Source: Adenanthera pavonina (taxonomy: Eukaryota; Streptophyta; Magnoliopsida; Fabales; Fabaceae). Taken from it: a stretch of 64,000 nucleotides of DNA. Made by a program: the position numbers and the translations under genes. The stretch's first letter is position 1. Each line of letters starts with the position of its first letter. Under the pieces are notes generated by a model. It had not been told where the DNA came from, made no database searches, and worked only from the letters and a program-made list of their open reading frames with translations. The stretch lies in the NCBI GenBank assembly GCA_026686845.1, contig JAIVEN010000011.1, forward strand, positions 24,600,501 through 24,664,500, read 5' to 3'. Positions 12,780-25,096 of this stretch are shown in pieces.

Positions 12780-13736
12780 GAGTCACAACAAAATAACGTT
12801 GTTGTTTCTGATCGTTCTGTCAGTGTTAGTGTGAGTACTGTGTCCTTTGTTCCACTAGCACTACCTCCGATGCCATTGTCTAGGCCACCACCAGATGTTT
12901 CAAAAATTGAAGTCTTTGATGGGAAAATTTTTAGAAGGTGGCAAGTTGACATACATGGAGTTGTTGTTGCACTTGCTCAGTTCGAACCTTGATTAGATAC
13001 TGACCAAAGTCAAAGGACTGCTTGGGATTATGCCAATAAGGTATGGCAGAATGCCATCATCAACACCTTGTCTAATGATCTCTTTGATGTATACTATGTG
13101 TACAAGGAAGCTAGCAAAATTTGGGAGTCGCTAATTGCAAAATATATTGCTGAGGATGTTGGGAAGCAAAAGTTCGTAGCTAGAAATTACTATAGATGGG
13201 AGATGACTGATGACAAGGTTATAAAGCTATAAAATAACGAGTACCACAAACTGCTGGTGGAGTTGTGTGCTGAAAAAATCAACCTACCTGATGAGTTCAT
13301 TACTGGAGTTCTATCTAAGAAACTACTAGAATCATGGAAAGATTACAAGCAACAGCTGAAACATAAACAAAAACAACTATCACTATCAAACCTGATCACT
13401 CACATCATAATCAAGGACACCGATCGAAAAGAGATACAAGCTGCAAAAGGCAAGTAGATGACCTCAAAAGTAAATCTAGTGGAGACAAAGCAGCATGGCA
13501 AGAGGTATGACTCTAAAACAAAACCTGACTGCAAGCCTAAAAGTTCTAACCCCAAGTTCAAAAAGAAAGGTAGTTGCTTTGTTTGTGGAAAACTAGGCCA
13601 CCATGCTGCTCAATGCAGGAAAAGGGCTAGAAATGACAATCCTCCTAAGGCCAATCTGGTTCAAGGAGATGAAGAAGATGAAATCATTGCAGCGGTCATT
13701 TCTCAAGCTCTCTTAGTGTCCAATGAGAAGAAATGA
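12777..13736 (+). pseudogene. Copia A gag (broken)
   Basis: Capsid-type protein of a copia element, which would package the element RNA into cytoplasmic particles. The reading frame starts at 12777 and shows a copia gag pattern (F-D-G-x-x-F-x-R-W, then W-x-x-L near 13122). Stop codons interrupt at about 12990, 13230 and 13455. An intact zinc knuckle of form C-X2-C-X4-H-X4-C lies at about 13579-13620. The protease signature D-S-G-A follows directly at about 13743. Stops and lost frame make it non-functional. Confidence 0.85.
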
Positions 13737-16237
13737 GTGGTAGATTCTGGGGCTACTAGGGACATTTGTGGAAATTGTGAGATGTTTGCCTCCTATAGTC
13801 CTACCAAGGAAGGAGAAGATCGTGTTTAACTTGCTAATTCCTGAATTGCAAAAGTTTTGGGAAAAGGAAAGGTTGAACTAAAGCTCACATCTGGAAAAAC
13901 TTTGTCACTCAATGATGTTATTCATATGCCTGACGTTAGAGCTGATTTAATTTCTATAGCTCTATTGAGCAAAGCTGGGGTTAAGGTATCATTCGAATCT
14001 AATAAGATCTAATGACATAGAATAATGTGTTTGTTGGGAAGGGTTATTGTACTTAGGGGCTGTTTGTACTCAACATTGCTGAAATGAATGAAAATGCATC
14101 ATCTTTTGCTTACTTGCCTGTCTTTATGATTGATTCTTTTGGCTGTTTGTACTCAACATTGCTGAAATGAATGAAAATGCATCATCTTTTGCTTACTTGC
14201 CTGTCTTTATGATTGATTCTTTTGATATATGGCATGTTCAATTAGGACACGTTAGTAAGTCATATTTAAAGAAAATGCAAAAACTTGGTTTAATTTATGA
14301 ATTAACAAAAATTTTCTAAATAAATTGCGAAATTTGTGCAGAAGTTAAGTCAACCAAAAGGTCTCATTTTTCTATACAAAGAGAAACTGAAATATTTAGC
14401 TTAATACATACTGCTTTGGGTGATGTGAAACAAACTATGACAAGAGGTGGTAAAAAGTATTTTGTAACTGTTATTGATGATTTTTCAAGATATACTAAAG
14501 TATATTTATTGAGAAATAAAGATGAAGCTTTTGATAAATTTCTTTTATATAAAGTTGAGATAGAAAATCAATTAAATAAAAAGATTAAAAGAGTTAGGTC
14601 GGGTAAAGGAGTATAATTTGTTTTATTTAATGATTTTTGTGAAAAGGAAGGAATAATTCACGAAGTAACCCCTCCATACTCACTTGAGTCAAATGGAGTA
14701 GCAGAAAGAAAAAATAGAACTTTAAAAGAAATGATGAATGCTATGCTTGTAAGTTCTTTTGTACCAGATAATTTGTGGGGTGAAGCTTTGTTATCTGCAT
14801 ATTTTTTACAAAATAGAATACCTTATAAGAAAACAAATAAGACACCTTATTAGTTATGGAAAGGATATACACCAAATTTAAAATATTTGAAAGTGTGGGG
14901 TTGTCTTGTAAAATTTTTATTACCTGATCCTAAGAAGAGAAAAATTGGTTCTAAAACTTTTGACTGCATGTTTATTGGATATGTTGAATATAGTGCATCA
15001 TATAGATTTCTAGTTTTAAAAAGTGAAGTTCTTGATCTGAACACTATTATTGAAACTAAAGATGCAGAGTTTTTTTAGCATATTTTTCCATTGAAAGTTT
15101 AACATATTTCTCAAACTATAGAAAATTTTCCTTCTTCATTTAAAGAAAATGAAAGTGAAAATGTTGTTGAAAATTTGAGGAGAAGCAAAAGACAAAGGAA
15201 AGAAACTTCTTTTGGAAATAATTTTTATACTTATATGTTACAAGATGAGCCATCAAATTTTTCTAAAGCAATTTCATCTTTTGATGCTCATCTTTGGAAA
15301 GAAGCAATTAAAGCTGAAATAGATTCATTGAATCAAAACAAAACTTGGGTTTTGGCAGACTTACCTCTAGGAGCAAAACCTATTGGTTGCAAATAGGTTT
15401 TTAAAAAGAAATATAATCCTGATGGATCTATTGACAAATATAAAGCGAGGCCAGTAGCCAAAGTATTTACTCAAAAACAAAATGTTGATTATTTTGATAC
15501 CTTTTCTCCAATAACAAGAATTTCCTCTATCAGAATTCCGATTGCTTTAGCTTCGGTCTACAAGCTTTTTATTCATCAAATTGATGTTAAAATAACTTTC
15601 TTAAATGGTAATTTAGAAGAGAAAATTTATATGGCATAACTTGAAGGGTGTGTTATTCCTAGGCAAAAAAATGAAGTTTGTAAACTTGTTAAATCATTGT
15701 ATGGATTGAAACAAGCACCTAAACAATGGCATGAAAAACTTGATCAAGTTTTAACAAGTGATGATTTTTCTACTGTTGAAGTAGAAAGATGTGTTTACAC
15801 AAAAATTGTGAATAATGGTTGTGTGATTATCTGTTTATATATTGATGATATGCTCATTTTTTGTACAAGCATGAATGCTGTGATTAAAACCAAAAGGTTT
15901 CTTTCTTTAAAGTTTGATATGAAGGATATGGGTGAAGCAAAGGTGATATTAGGTGTTAAGATCATAAGGAGTGAATATGACATTTTATTATCTCAAGAAC
16001 ATTATGTTGAAAATATTCTTAAAAAATTTAAATTCTTTGAAAAAAAACCTGTAAGCACTCCTCATAATGCTAGCACCAAATTAGTTAAAAATAAAGGTGA
16101 TTCAGTAGCTCAATCTACATATACATAGATTATTGAGACTCTGTTGTATTTAATGAATTACACCTGACCTGATATAGTATATACTGTGTGTAGATTGAGT
16201 AGATATACTCACTGTACAAGTAGTAAACATTGGTTAG
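13737..16237 (+). pseudogene. Copia A pol: protease, integrase, reverse transcriptase (5' part)
   Basis: The order is protease D-S-G-A near 13743, a GAG-pre-integrase segment around 14230-14340, an integrase core near 14410-14800 with Y-F-V-T-V-I-D-D and V-A-E-R-K-N-R motifs, and reverse transcriptase at 15280-16130 with W-K-E-A-I, L-Y-G-L-K-Q-A and an intact Y-I-D-D at about 15838. Stops occur at about 14320, 14615, 14852, 15077, 15395, 15639 and 16127. An 83-bp tandem duplication at 14058-14223 shifts the frame. The copy ends at 16237, where a second retrotransposon is inserted inside the H-W-L-A-L motif. Confidence 0.88.
14058..14223. repeat. 83-bp direct tandem duplication in copia A pol
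   Basis: Unit 14058-14140 is repeated at 14141-14223 with no difference that I can see. The unit starts GGCTGTTTGTACTC. Because 83 is not a multiple of three it adds a frameshift. Confidence 0.93.
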
Positions 16238-16242
16238 CTTTA

Positions 16243-17480
16243 TGTAACACCTTAACTTATTAGGCTTTTAATCATACTTTATATGTCTAGCGGAAAATTA
16301 AAAGCCTAGAACAATTAAACTTTTCAAAATTAGGTTGCTCAAAAGACAATAACTTAACTAAAAGTTTACTTTAATTAATAAAAATTAAGCCAATCATACT
16401 GTAATTATCTAACTATTGTTCCAGAACATATCAGGATAATTCAATACATTTATTCTAATATAAAATAATATTTTCCAGCCTGCTTCCTCTTACTTAACCA
16501 CCTCCTTGCCTTTGCCATTGCTTGTGCTTGACCCTAACATTGTTAGTCATTTGATGTGAGATTTGGGGAAATCTCAGTAGTATATATATTCATTCATACA
16601 AATCATGCTCATAATCAGGTCATTATGCAAACAACCAAATAACTCATATTTCATGCATCTATAAAATCTCAACAGAGTTTCTTCTTAATACTAGACATCC
16701 ATAGCATTTCAAAACATTTATATTGAAACAACTCATCCAATAATATCACATAACATCCATAATTAATTCACAGAAAATGCATGAAATAAATAATATACTA
16801 CCTCCACCGAAAAGTATCCTGAGCTAAACAACTTGCCTTTTTTCTTGAATTTTTTTAAGTACCTTACTTGAAGCTAACCTTTCTTTCTTTTCCTTCTCTT
16901 TCACTCACACTCTCTTTCTTTCCCTCGGCTTTCTCTTTCTCTCACTTACTCCCAACTCTCACTCTCAACTAGTGATGTGTTGAAATGAAGAAATGGGAGG
17001 GATATTTATAGTGTTGATGTCTTGACCAACAAGTGACATCAATTCATCATAATTCAATGTAACTCATTAAAACCACTATTTATTGTATATCTTCATTCAA
17101 TGTATACTCATAACAATTCAATGTAACTCATTGAAACCACTATTTATTGTATACATTCATTCAGTGTATACTCATAAGAATTCAATGTAACTCATTGAAA
17201 CCACTATTTATTATATACCTTCATTCAGTGTATACTCATCAGAATTCAATGTAACTCATTTAAACCACTATTTATTATATGCCTTCATTCAGTGTATACT
17301 CATCAGAATTCAATGTAACTCATTGAAACCACTATTCATTGTATATCTTCATTCAATGTATGCTCATTAGAATTCAATGTAACTTATTGAAATCATAATT
17401 CATTGTATATCTTTATTCAGTGTATATCTTCATTCCTCATATTCTAAACATAAACCGTATGGAAATTTATGGATGTTACA
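16243..17480 (-). repeat. 3' LTR of the coding-dead gypsy element, with 6 tandem repeats
   Basis: It is 1238 bp and very similar to the other LTR at 22819-23992. At about 17040-17420 it holds about six copies of a ~60-bp unit (core ATTCAATGTAACTCATT), one more than the partner LTR. A stem-loop GTGAGATTT...AAATCTCAGTAG lies at 16556-16580. Confidence 0.92.
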
Positions 17481-20400
17481 TTTCTATCCCCCTTAAACAA
17501 AATTTCGTCCTCGAAATTTAAAACATACTTTAGTACCTCTTATTTCCCAATTTTCCATACCATTTTTTTTTTACCAGAGAAATACTTTTACTTCTTACTT
17601 GTTTGATTTATTAGTCAATATTTTACTCTGGTATCGTACTTATTTATGGCATTTGAAAGGTCTGGTTCATACTTTTTGAACTGGGAATTATGAGGACATC
17701 ATAAACTATCTTTACTTTAAGGGTATAGGAAATTTCTATTCATAACATCCTTATTCTTACTTCCATAATTTTCTCTTATCTTGTTCATACTATACTCTCT
17801 TCATTGGCACCAGACATCATTCATTTCTCTTCTTTCATAACGTTAGGCTATCTATATAAATAATCTTTCTACTAAGGCATAAGCTCATCTCATCAGCTTT
17901 GTCTAGATGACACTTACAAAGTCATCGCATCTTTATTTTTATTCTACTTTCTGTGCCTCAAGTTCAACTTTTCTCTTATCTCATAATTACTTGAGGATAT
18001 TGTGATCTCAGACAATTCTATGGTAATACCATAGATAACTTATACTAGCTATAACAACTTTTAGTCACTCTACTTCTTGAGAGCATTACTTACCGCTGCT
18101 ATAAGTGGAAACATGCTTTTCATAAAAATTATCATATAAAACTTTGGCTATTACCTACCACTCAACCATGTTACATTACTCGTACCCTGATTCAACACTT
18201 ACTTTCATCATTATAGACCCTTAGGGTCATTATTGGATCATGATTAATTATCTCAGGGGAGGAGGTTTAACTTCTTTAGCTCATAAAAACTCATTTCATA
18301 ATCCATTTCCCACAAAAGCTTTCTCTTCTGACTAAGCGGCAAGACAACTTGAGAGAAATTTTTTTTTCAGAACTTCTTGCTAAACTCAGAGACCTTTCGT
18401 CTCTATTAGTGTTCGGTCTCTCCCATTTCATAACTTTACTTGCTTTACTAGGATCTATTGCGATTCATATGGGAGATTCTGTAACCTATTAACCGTACTT
18501 CTTGGAGCCCAGCTCCCATCTACTAAGTTTAGCAAGCTTTTTCTTTAATTACATTTCAAAAATTCTCTGTTGCCTTTCATGCTCCTCTTAAGATTCAGAG
18601 TACTTTAACACATCATCCCAGAGAATCACAATAAATTGCTCATACTTTTATTCATGTAGCCTAACAGGTGCCTTAGTATGACTAATTGGTATTATCCTGA
18701 TTCATAGTGACCAATTTTTAACTATCAGCACATCTTTCTTACTTTTTAATACTTCCCAATAGGTTACTCATCATACAATTTCCCTCGCCACGCTTAACTG
18801 TAAAGTGTTGAGGGGTACTGCTGCACTCTTGCCATTCTTGGACTTAGAGAATGCGGCATTGGGCTTCCTTTTAAGCCATAACTCATCTGTGTAACCTCTG
18901 GGTAACTTACTGCTTTTAACTCTAGGACATTCAATCCCTATACTCATACTACTTCTGTTTTTTTATTTTAGCCTTTACTAGCTTAGAGATTCAACTTATC
19001 ACTATGCCTTTATGTATAAACATACCCCCTAACCCTATACTCTACTTATCCTATCATAGCCTTTAAGATTGTTTGGTTCTTTATGAGTTGGGGTTTAAAT
19101 AATATCAAGGCAGTAGTTATTAACTCTTTGCTCTTCAACATTACTACTCTGTCTGTTCTCATACATAATTTTTCTTAGCTATTCGGCTAAGGTCAATCAA
19201 TAGTCTAGCAACTTAAGGAAAACTTTTCTACCTTTCGAAAGTCTCTTGCCAAGCCAGTTAGGATGTAGTCTCGACCTCTCACCATTACTCATTCTTGCTC
19301 AATTGGGTATCACCCCAGGAGCCACTTTCCATTACTTTGCCTTAGCGACTCATCTGATAGAGGATTTCATCTCTTTACTCAATTAGGCTTCTCCCCAAGA
19401 GCTACCTCTCATCTACCTTGCCTCGGCTGATTTTATCATATGGAGGATTTCATCTCTTTGCTCAACTGGGTTTCTTCCCAAGAGCTACCTCCCTTTTTCA
19501 TCTCCTTGGCAACTAATGGAAGATTTCATTCATTGTGAGATCTTTCGGCCGAGAACTTTCTTTTTGCTAGATTTCAAACTAAACTCAGCAATCCACTATC
19601 TCAAGGTTTCATAGTTCTCTAACTGCTTGCTACTATTTTCACCTTAGGCTAATACTTTATACCTTAGATTTATACCTCATGTCTTAAACATCACAAATCC
19701 ATTACTAACTTTTCGTTATAGAGGCATTGAATCCTTATCAAACTTTCATGTCTGTTCTTTACATCTTCTTTCAAGCATTTCCCAGCTTAAGCTATCCAAA
19801 ATAACATTTAACTTAATCTCAACACATGGAATATTTTCAAGGGGTAGGCAATATCATCATCTTGTTCTTACAATCTGGAAGGAGATTATCTATAAAAACC
19901 TAATTGATGCCAATGCTCACATTACTACTAGGAAAAGGCATACAACTTTTTTTTGTATTGCTACAGTGCTTATTTAGACAAACAGTGGAGATTATAGCCT
20001 TATTTCTCATCAAGACATGCCCATATAACTTATACAACAGTAACTTCCAGACCTAACTTCTTAGCATAGCTACATGATTCGGGTTGCACCTGAATCATAC
20101 CTTTACTAAGGTCAAGTGACTTACAGGCCTCATCTGAGATTAGCACAAAGACTTTTTCCTATGCACATGGTCTGGAGTTAGCCACCTCCATAGTACTGTC
20201 ACAGGTATAATATCCTGACTCTTTACACTTGAAGCACACATCTTTCATTGCTAAGCGTAGTCTTTTGCAATAAGCCTTTCCGCATTCTTAAAAACAAGAG
20301 CTGGCTTACTCAATTGTCTCCTCTGTGCTTATTGCCTTGTTTCTTGAATCCGATGTTATTCCATGACTTCTTATCATATTGACCAGAGGTGCTGGAGTAT

Positions 20401-22818
20401 ATACTTGTGACTCAAACTCTTTTTAGTAATTCGGTTCACTTTAATTACTGAACTAAAAGTCTAAAGCTACATCGGGATAACTTTTATCTTATGGCTAGCT
20501 TCAAGCCCTTTTCCAGCTTCTCTATCCTCCATTACTTGTCAACATACTATTGAAGGAAGATTAGGTATCAAGCCAATTGATTGTACCTTGCTACATGTTC
20601 AATGACTGACTCATTCAAATCTTAGCGGATCCTTATAATTTCGCTTTCTCTTACAGACTAGGGAAAATACTTTTCATAAAATTATTTTTATAATACTTCC
20701 CCAGTCAATAGAGTGCCCTTTATTTGATCAACTTATTCCGTGTTCTGCTACCATTGGTCAGCCTCTTTTAGCATTAGGCTTCCATTTGCAACATGCAGCC
20801 CATTATCTTGGAAATCTTTTCAGGGCTCACAATCTACTTTTTGGCAACTTGCATGTCCAACTTAGCATTAAGGGATGGAAGCTAATATTTCCTAAACTGT
20901 GCAATCACATGTTGATGGTTAGTGAACTCATCTGATTGCCTTCCAGCTTATCCTGTAGAACCTACTAATTTACTTGAGGCTACTGCGGTATAGGCAGAAA
21001 CCTTAAGGGCTTTAGCTTTTCCCTTATTATCTTGGAGCATTAACTATCTATTGTAGTTACTCAATAATCCTCTACATTTAATCCAGATGATAAAGGATCA
21101 CTTGCAAGGGATCTAAACTAGGAGTACATTCATTTACTGCTACTAGAGTCATTTGAGAGGTTTATACTTGTACCGTCAGCCTTTGTTGAACACCTCTTTG
21201 TATCTTAATAACTCTTACCTTGCAATTAATAATTGCAATTGATAACAACTTGAACTCCACAATTACATTAATTACTACTTTCATTATATCCTTACTGGTC
21301 ATGATACATCATCATGTCTTGACCCCTAGTCTCTTTCTTTTACTATCCTTAAGTCAGCATCTTGCTACATATACACTATTATACTTTATTCATGCTTATT
21401 TTCATGACACTAGCTTATAGGGATCAAGTACTATTGTCAAATCTAGCATTGCTATTTATTATCTCTATCGGATCTTCCTTTAGATCGTTATCAGAGACTT
21501 CTACTATCTCAACCTTTTTTTTCATGATAGCATTCTACTTGGAGTGTTTAGGCAATGACATAGTCTTTCAGAGTGTGAAACACTCAACCTTAAGGGAAAC
21601 TTCTTGATACGGTTCCAGAACTCTTGACCCAATATGGCATCAAGTACTAGCTCAATCCATTCACTTGCAGGGAGCTTATAATCATAATGCCCTTCTAAGA
21701 ATCTCCTTGACTTCTAGTACCATACCAAGGAAATCTAGAATTAGACATATCTTCCCATATCCATCATGATATTTATTATACATAGCTTTAACAATCATTT
21801 GGATTTGGAGTCCTTGGTTTAGTTTGAGAAAGCTACCTACTTAATCCAAATAATACAGTTAGCCCAAACTTGCTTATTATAATTCATGAATTGACCTACC
21901 TCTTCCCTAGAGGTGTGCTTTCTTACTCTTAGTAGGATTATACTTGAAGGGACTAGTACTATGGTTCGCTTCCTAGATTCAGGCAATCTTTTCATTTAAT
22001 GACTACTATATGGCTGTTATAACTGAAAAATTTTGTTGGATCCTATGTCATCCCTTATAGGATCTTGATTAGATTCAGGCCAAATTCTTGCACTTAGGTA
22101 ATACTCATCTTTTTTTTTAACTTATTTTCTTTTATACATTAGTTTCCCCCATTGATTCTTTTCATAACTATCATTTATTCCTTATTGGCCTCTTACATTC
22201 ATTACTAAAAATATCTTGCCACTTATCTCATTTTCTAGGTAGGATACTTGCTTTTATACTCATTAGCAACCTACCATCACGTCTCTAAGCTATATTCTAG
22301 CCAGTGGCTTGGCATTAGAGAAAAGTCTTAGGTAAACATTCATACTAGCTGCGGAATTAATGGGGTTTTATATCTTTCTAAAATTATCCTAGTCTGTCAT
22401 CTTTCAGAGAACTATTAGAACTGTAGGGCTCATCAATCTTTCTCATCATCTCATACTCTTTAAAGGTCTACTATAACTTCACAATTGGTCTATTGTGACC
22501 ATGAAATCTACTGCAATCTCTGAGCCCTACTAGGATCCTCTGTGATTCTACATCATCTCTTTACTAATAGGATCTAACTACGATCTAACTCTGAAAAATT
22601 CAAGACCTAAGGAAAATACACTTTGCAAAATATCATCAACTAATCCAGTAACTATCATAAACTATGCTTAAGACTAATTCATATGCCACTGAAACAGTCT
22701 TAGGCTAGATTTCGCAAAGGAAATATATCTTATATTCAATAGAAAACTCTAATTAAGAGGATTACTTTCCTCTCTCATTGCAAAGATTTGTCCAGATCTT
22801 TGCTCTGATACCAAAAAA
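17481..22818 (-). other. Internal region of the coding-dead gypsy element
   Basis: The region is 5338 bp and contains no minus-strand frame of 60 codons or more. A possible zinc-knuckle remnant (C-F-K-C...G-Y-Y-T-C, too short at its end) is readable on the minus strand near 20215-20250. About three ~80-bp imperfect repeats lie at 19290-19520. I could not find reverse transcriptase or integrase motifs. It may be a decayed or non-autonomous internal domain. Confidence 0.6.
22802..22813 (-). other. tRNA-Met primer-binding site
   Basis: On the minus strand this reads TGGTATCAGAGC, five bases inside the LTR boundary. It is the standard initiator-methionine primer site of plant LTR retrotransposons and fixes the element's orientation. 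Confidence 0.92.
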
Positions 22819-23992
22819 TGTAACACCTTAACTTATTAGGCTTTTAATAATACTTTATATGTCTAGCAGAAAATTAAAAGCCTAGAATAATTAAACTTTT
22901 CAAAATTAGGTTGCTCAAAAGACAATAACTTAACTAAAAGTTTACTTTAATTAATAAAAATTAAGCCAATCATACTGTAATTATCTGACTATTGTTCCAG
23001 AACATATCAGGATAATTCAATACATTTATTCTAATATAAAATAATATCTTCCAGCCTGCTTCCTCTTACTTAACCACCTCCTTGCCTTTGCTTTTGCTTG
23101 TGCTTGACCCTAATATTGTTAGTCATTTGGTGTGAGATTTGGGGAAATCTCAGTAGTATATATATTCATTCATACAAATCATGCTCATAATCAGGTCATT
23201 ATGCAAACAACCAAATAACTCATATTTCATGCATCTATAAAATCTCAACAGAGTTTCTTCTTAATACTAGACATCCATAGCATTTCAAAACATTTATATT
23301 GAAACAACTCATCTAATAATATCACATAACATCCATAATTAATTCACAGAAAATGCATGAAATATATAATATACTACCTCCACCGAAAAGTATCATGAGC
23401 TAAGAAGCTTGCCTTCTTTCTTGAATTTTTTTAAGTACCTTACTTGAAGCTAACCTTTCTTTCTTTTCCTTCTCTTTCACTCACACTCTCTTTCTTTCCC
23501 TCGGCTTTCTCTTTCTCTCACTTACTCCCAACTCTCACTCTCAACTAGTGATGTGTTGAAATGAAGAAATGGGAGGGGTATTTATAGTGTTGATGTCTTG
23601 ACCAACAAGTGACATCAATTCATCATAATTCAATGTAACTCATTAAAACCACTATTTATTGTATATCTTCATTCAATGTATACTCATAACAATTCAATGT
23701 AACTCATTGAAACCACTATTTATTGTATACATTCATTCAGTGTATACTCATAAGAATTCAATGTAACTCATTGAAACCACTATTTATTATATACCTTCAT
23801 TCAGTGTATACTCATCAGAATTCAATGTAACTCATTGAAACCACTATTCATTGTATATCTTCATTTAGTGTATGCTCATTAGAATTCAATGTAACTTATT
23901 GAAATCATAATTCATTGTATATCTTTATTCAGTGTATATCTTCATTCCTCATATTCTAAACATAAACCGTATGGAAATTTATGGATGTTACA
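22819..23992 (-). repeat. 5' LTR of the coding-dead gypsy element, with 5 tandem repeats
   Basis: It is 1174 bp. By eye it differs from the left LTR by scattered single-base changes plus one missing ~60-bp repeat unit, which accounts for the 64-bp length difference. It ends GGATGTTACA next to the CTTTG duplication. Confidence 0.92.
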
Positions 23993-24540
23993 CTTTGGAC
24001 AGATTAATGAGTTATTTGAGAGGTATCATGAATTATAGTATATTTTATAGTAGATTTTTTGCTGTATTGGATGGATACAGTGATGCTAACTGGGTCTCAA
24101 ATTTAGAAGAGACTAAATCCACTAGTGGCAATGTATTCACTTTACGTGGTGATGTAGTAACCTGGAAATCTACTCAACAAAATATTATAGCAAGATCCAC
24201 TATAGATTCAGAGTTCATTGCTCTGGAGCTAGCTAGTAATGAGGCTAAGTGATTGAAAAACTTCTTGGTAAATATTCCATTAGGTGAAAAACCAACACCA
24301 TCAGTGTCATTACATTATGATAGTCAATCGGCAATAGCCGTTGTTAAAAATAAGACCTACAATGGCAAAAGCAGGCACATTCGTTTGAGACAGAATATTA
24401 TAAGATAGCTATTGAAAAATGGAGTTATATCGATCGATTTCGTAAGGTCAAAATTAAATCTGGTAGACCCCCTAACCAAACCACTAGGGAAGAAACAAAT
24501 TTTGGAAACATCGAGGGGAATGGGACTTAAGCCAATTTGA
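23993..24540 (+). pseudogene. Copia A RNase H (3' part of pol)
   Basis: The copia A frame resumes here with L-D-R-L-M-S-Y-L-R-G, then the RNase H signature D-A-N-W near 24083, W-K-S-T-Q-Q-N near 24166 and S-T-I-D-S-E-F-I-A-L near 24197. Stops lie at about 24250 and 24406. The frame ends with a TGA at 24538-24540. It is the downstream part of the frame broken at 16237. Confidence 0.87.
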
Positions 24541-25096
24541 AAATTAATAGTGATGGTAACCCAACCTTTGTAATTGGTGATCCCATGATGAGGTTCATAT
24601 GAGTAGCAACAAGTCATTTGTTAATTCTGCTAGCACTTTATTATTTTTGTCCTTTCTCATGATATGAGAAAAGTGCTAGGATGCATTATTGGCGAGGTTG
24701 GGCAAAAGCTCTTAATGATTTCATATTCCTTATGGATGTTGTATTCATTGTAGATACACTTGATAGAATCACCTATATGAATGTGGAGTGGGGTTACTTC
24801 TCTAAGATTGTGATGAAATCTCTCGAGCATTCATTAAAACTAGGCATGCACATGACCGTTTAAAGCACAAAACTATGATAACAGTGGAAATTGTAGGGGG
24901 TATAGACTATTAAAGCCTCTAGTATACAATAAAGAATTGTTGATTCATATAAACAATAAATTTCATTGACAATTATGTGTACTAGGTTTTAGTAGTCTAG
25001 GTTTGGTTCATAGTCCAAAAGACACCAGATTTAAAATGTTTATACTCATGATTGTAATTCAGACAAAAGGGATCTTTTGATACACATGTGGGGAAT
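24541..25096 (+). other. Copia A 3' untranslated region
   Basis: Noncoding sequence between the end of copia A pol and its right LTR. It ends with a short G-rich tract (TGTGGGGAAT) immediately before the LTR, the expected place for a polypurine tract. An open frame at 24681 is not recognisable. Confidence 0.6.

Larger units (their letters stand above)
16243..23992 (-). mobile_element. Ty3-gypsy-type LTR retrotransposon with near-identical LTRs and no surviving ORFs
   Basis: The element is 7750 bp and flanked by CTTTA (16238-16242) and CTTTG (23993-23997). The host reading frame implies the original was CTTTG. On the minus strand the LTR runs TGTAACATCC to GGTGTTACA, followed by a full TGGTATCAGAGC primer site at 22802-22813. 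Before the left LTR the minus strand shows a purine tract (AAGGGGGATAGAAA), preceded by a TTTCGAGGACGAAAT segment typical of the end of gypsy pol. It lies inside copia A RNase H. Confidence 0.9.

Noticed and set aside
19290..19520. Possible tandem-repeat gene in the dead gypsy interior
   Set aside because: The ~80-bp repeats have stops in all frames and no protein signature, so they are kept only as a description of the internal region.
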